From assembly GCA_002451555.1 (NCBI GenBank), contig DKCU01000114.1, positions 37,747 to 46,723 of the forward strand: a DNA stretch of 8,977 bases. The letters run 5' to 3'. Within the stretch, counting starts at the first letter, position 1, and every line of letters starts with the position of its first letter. This stretch comes from Candidatus Segatella albertsiae (lineage in GTDB: Bacteria; Bacteroidota; Bacteroidia; Bacteroidales; Bacteroidaceae). The notes below the pieces were generated by a model that searched no databases, had not been told where the DNA came from, and saw only the letters and a program-made list of their open reading frames with translations. The translations under genes were made by a program, and so were the position numbers. Shown piece by piece: positions 6,735 through 8,977 of this stretch.

Positions 6735-8051
6735 ATGAAACGAGTAATTTATAATGTAATAGCAGCTATGCTCATCATGAGCATGGCTGCTTGCACTAAC
6801 CCTGAAAGCTTCTGTGCTAATGTTCAAACGTCGTCTCAGCCTGTTGATTCTTTGACTTTTTGGGAGCGAGTGAGCTTGCTGGATAATTACCAACTTCCAG
6901 AGTCTGCCGTCTTAAAGTCTGTGGAAAAGTTTAGTGAATTAGCTTCGCCTAATTCAAGGGGTGCAGATGGACAACTTAGTTTGAAGATTATTTCTAAGCA
7001 GAATGTCTGTTTGGGAGCGTTTTCAAGAAGTTCGGGAAATTTAGACCAAGATTCAATTCCAATTTATAATATCAAGATGGACAAGGATGGTTATGCCTTG
7101 GTTTCTGGAGACATAAGGACCGCAAGAATACTCGCTTTTGTTCCTAAGGCATCTTCAGAAAAGACCTATGAGCAATATCAAATCATTTCTTTGTTAAAAG
7201 AAGCCGGTATTCAAGCTTGCTTAAAACAAGTAAATTTCTTCAACACAATAAAAGATTCTTTAGTGAGGGTTGCACGGAATAAGACCATAAAACAAACTCG
7301 TTCTACATATTTGGGATGGGATGAAATTTCCAATATGGTAGAGCAAGGATGGCAGTTGGAGTGGTCTAACAAAAAAGTGCCAGAATTATCTGTTAAGTGG
7401 GGGCAAGGTTATCCGTATAATTGCAAATTGGAACAAAAAGGATGTACTAATAAAAATTATGACTATAGATGCCCTGCAGGATGTGGCGTAGTTGCAATCG
7501 CCCAAGCACTATCATACTATGAACCTACGCTTAGCATAAATGGTCAATCTATAGATTGGAAAATGCTTAAAAAGCAAGAAAATATAAAGTCAACGGCAAA
7601 TAGTCAATTAAAAAATCAAATCGGCTTTTTGATGAAGTGGATTGGTGATAAAGCAGGTGCTACTTATGAATGTGATAAAACCTCGACAAGTTTCAATGCT
7701 ATTGAAGTTGTCTTGCGACAAGTTGGTATGCAGTGTGATAAATTAAAACCTTTTAATTGGAATGATATTTGTAATTCTATAAATAATAGTCACATTGTAG
7801 AAGTAAATGCTTTGGGAAGTGATAGCAAGGGAGAAGATGTGGGGCATTCTTGGATTATTGATGGCTATATGATAGCAACCTTCAACGACGTTTCTCCTAA
7901 ATATGAAGCATATTATGTCCATAACAATCTCGGTTGGAATGGATCTTTTGATGGCTATTATCTATTAGAGGATGATGGAATCAAGTTTGAACCACCAGGT
8001 TACAAGTTTGATCGGCAATTAAAGATACATTCAAATATTAGAAAGAAATAA
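6735..8051 (+). CDS. C10 family (streptopain-type) cysteine peptidase, lipoprotein
   Basis: 438 aa. Seen: a lipoprotein signal with Cys20 (SMAAC); a propeptide (about 80-150) with the C10 prodomain motif DGYALVSGD (118-126); and a catalytic domain (about 205-425). It carries VKWGQGYPYN (W222, Q224), CPAGCGVVAIAQALSYY with nucleophile Cys250, GHSWIIDGY with His371, and HNNLGWNGSFDGYY (396-409), matching the family's HxNWGWGG...DGYF. All expected active-site elements are present, so an active, self-processing envelope protease is likely. Known relatives are SpeB of Streptococcus pyogenes and the Bfp proteases of Bacteroides fragilis, which degrade host or other extracellular proteins. Extra cysteines around the active site (C230, C247) could form a disulfide. 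It lies in the operon 5 nt after the split modular gene and 1 nt before the next lipoprotein. No C-terminal sorting tail is seen. Confidence 0.93.
   Translation: MKRVIYNVIAAMLIMSMAACTNPESFCANVQTSSQPVDSLTFWERVSLLDNYQLPESAVLKSVEKFSELASPNSRGADGQLSLKIISKQNVCLGAFSRSSGNLDQDSIPIYNIKMDKDGYALVSGDIRTARILAFVPKASSEKTYEQYQIISLLKEAGIQACLKQVNFFNTIKDSLVRVARNKTIKQTRSTYLGWDEISNMVEQGWQLEWSNKKVPELSVKWGQGYPYNCKLEQKGCTNKNYDYRCPAGCGVVAIAQALSYYEPTLSINGQSIDWKMLKKQENIKSTANSQLKNQIGFLMKWIGDKAGATYECDKTSTSFNAIEVVLRQVGMQCDKLKPFNWNDICNSINNSHIVEVNALGSDSKGEDVGHSWIIDGYMIATFNDVSPKYEAYYVHNNLGWNGSFDGYYLLEDDGIKFEPPGYKFDRQLKIHSNIRKK
6761..6791. repeat. 31-nt near-perfect inverted repeat in C10 signal-peptide codons
   Basis: The left arm AGCAGCTATGCTCAT (6761-6775) and right arm ATGAGCATGGCTGCT (6777-6791) flank a single C (6776). 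Fourteen of 15 positions are complementary and the fifteenth is a T-G wobble. In mRNA it would form a stem of about 13 bp with a 5-nt loop, from nt 27 to 57 of the gene, covering codons for residues 9-19. No T-tract follows, so a classical terminator is unlikely. Confidence 0.8.
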
Positions 8052-8052
8052 T

Positions 8053-8832
8053 ATGAAGCTATATTATTATAAAATAACATTGTTCCTTGTAGTAATAATA
8101 AGTATATTGCTAGCAAGTTGTAAGGATGATGCTCCTACTTATTTTGCACGGAATAGCTATTGGGTGAGCTATTTCTTAGACTCTAATAAAGTTTATGTCT
8201 TGGAAGATGTCGTAGGGCGTTCATTTGATGCTTCATGCAGTATTTCCAATGAGTATGACGATGTGGCAGAGATACAATTGGATGAAACTGGCCGGCATAT
8301 CATTGTGCCCAAAAAGATAGGATGCACTCATGTCGAATTAATGAGAGGTGAAGAAAAGGCAGATGTTATTATTCTGATAAAGACAAAAGCTATAGACTTT
8401 TGGAAAATAGAAGAGCGAATAGAGAATATAGATTGTGCTTCTAATTTGAAAGAGAAGATTTGTTCTGAAGTGTATGAATATCAAGTTCTTCCGCAGTTGA
8501 GTGCTGGTGATGAGTTTGTGCCTGGTTACAATAGTAGAGGAATGTGGTATATGGAATATTTATCCTACAATGATTCTGATAGGAAAGAATATTACGTAGA
8601 TTATGCTAAAGGAGATACTGAATATAAGTTTTATGCTTGGCCTAATATGGATAAGAAACAATCCTTTACATTTTCGCTAGATGAAGTGCGACAACCTTCT
8701 GGGGAAGATGCTATAAAATACGGCACTTTTACTTGTGACTTGACGGGTTATTATCAACAGAAATATGGATTGAATAACGTGAAACAAGTTGTGTTGTCAT
8801 ATAAAGTTCGAAGTTTTCGAATGATTTTTTAG
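8053..8832 (+). CDS. Lipoprotein of unknown function, last gene of the operon
   Basis: 259 aa. The ATG at 8053 comes 1 nt after the C10 stop. Seen: a lipoprotein signal with Cys23 (LLASC) followed by KDD, an acidic stretch resembling Bacteroidetes lipoprotein export signals for surface exposure. Residues about 35-110 look like a small beta/Ig-like (BIG-type) domain (YVLEDVVGRSFDASCSISNE ... ITGR-like turn ETGRHIIVPKKIGCTHVEL). The rest (about 112-259) is rich in aromatic and charged residues (GMWYMEYLSYND, YKFYAWPNMD) and I recognise no family. Co-transcription with the C10 peptidase suggests a partner, receptor, substrate-binding or inhibitory role, but nothing in the sequence decides this. 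It ends in FRMIF-stop without a sorting motif, and a terminator follows 51 nt later. Confidence 0.85.
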   Translation: MKLYYYKITLFLVVIISILLASCKDDAPTYFARNSYWVSYFLDSNKVYVLEDVVGRSFDASCSISNEYDDVAEIQLDETGRHIIVPKKIGCTHVELMRGEEKADVIILIKTKAIDFWKIEERIENIDCASNLKEKICSEVYEYQVLPQLSAGDEFVPGYNSRGMWYMEYLSYNDSDRKEYYVDYAKGDTEYKFYAWPNMDKKQSFTFSLDEVRQPSGEDAIKYGTFTCDLTGYYQQKYGLNNVKQVVLSYKVRSFRMIF

Positions 8833-8883
8833 ATGTAAATGTACAGCGTAACCTGATGTTGTAAAACGTATTGAAATATAGTA

Positions 8884-8914
8884 AGCCCCCATCTCTTAGT
8901 CTGAAGTGGGGGCT
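8884..8914 (+). terminator. Rho-independent terminator of the operon
   Basis: AGCCCCCA (8884-8891) pairs perfectly with TGGGGGCT (8907-8914). A smaller CTT/AAG pairing lies inside the loop. The T-rich run atttatttct follows. The stem is strong and could also work for transcription from the other strand. Confidence 0.85.
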
Positions 8915-8977
8915 ATTTATTTCTATAGATTAACTATCTCATCTTCCTTTTGAATTACGCGAATTCAACAAGCAAGT

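Noticed and set aside
6729..6746. Direct repeat ACGAGTA twice around the C10 start codon
   Set aside because: Two 7-nt copies falling partly in coding sequence are easily chance, and no binding logic is seen.
8058..8110. AT-rich inverted similarity in the start of the last lipoprotein gene (ctatattattat versus ataataagtatat)
   Set aside because: It needs gaps and is low-complexity A/T sequence; not comparable with the C10 palindrome.
8925..8977. Possible end of a convergent gene on the minus strand
   Set aside because: The minus-strand frames end quickly in stops and only a few codons are visible, so no product or frame can be supported.

Overview
The window looks like a Bacteroidales chromosome segment, most likely from the Prevotella/Segatella group (inference). 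The evidence is two promoters with the Bacteroidetes-type -7 element TAnnTTTG, a series of short lipoprotein and Sec signal peptides, weak or absent Shine-Dalgarno sequences, and typical gut-Bacteroidales families: a GH3 glycosidase, a membrane TPR/HTH regulator and a C10 (streptopain-type) peptidase. All genes lie on the + strand.

Layout. (1) Bases 1-1049 hold the 3' part of a GH3 beta-glycosidase gene, closed by a long hairpin at 1071-1110. (2) A good promoter (1172-1202) drives a 531-aa regulator with periplasmic TPR repeats, one transmembrane helix and a cytoplasmic HTH (1236-2831). (3) A 149-nt regulatory gap holds a palindrome, a direct repeat and a second promoter. (4) A tight five-unit operon follows (2981-8832): a small DUF3244-like secreted protein disrupted at a G6 run; a 281-aa lipoprotein; a large modular secreted protein split by an in-frame TAA into 4201-5877 and 5923-6729; a complete C10 cysteine peptidase lipoprotein; and a 259-aa lipoprotein. 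Junctions are a 4-nt overlap, 5 nt and 1 nt. The operon ends at a GC-rich terminator (8884-8914).

Interpretation. The operon appears to be a cell-envelope or secreted proteolysis module controlled by the adjacent membrane-bound regulator. The C10 peptidase keeps all its expected catalytic residues. The large modular protein has a domain resembling the Cys/His 'YNCIAW...THxA' (DUF7689-like) proteins, but the expected Cys is Ser and the domain is interrupted near its end by a stop codon. Thus two of five units are disrupted while both the upstream regulator and downstream peptidase are intact. Decay, phase variation, recoding and sequencing error are all possible.

The least expected structural signal is a 31-nt near-perfect palindrome inside the signal-peptide codons of the C10 peptidase. 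Weaker hairpins start at almost the same distance (about nt 25) from the start codon in three other genes of the operon.
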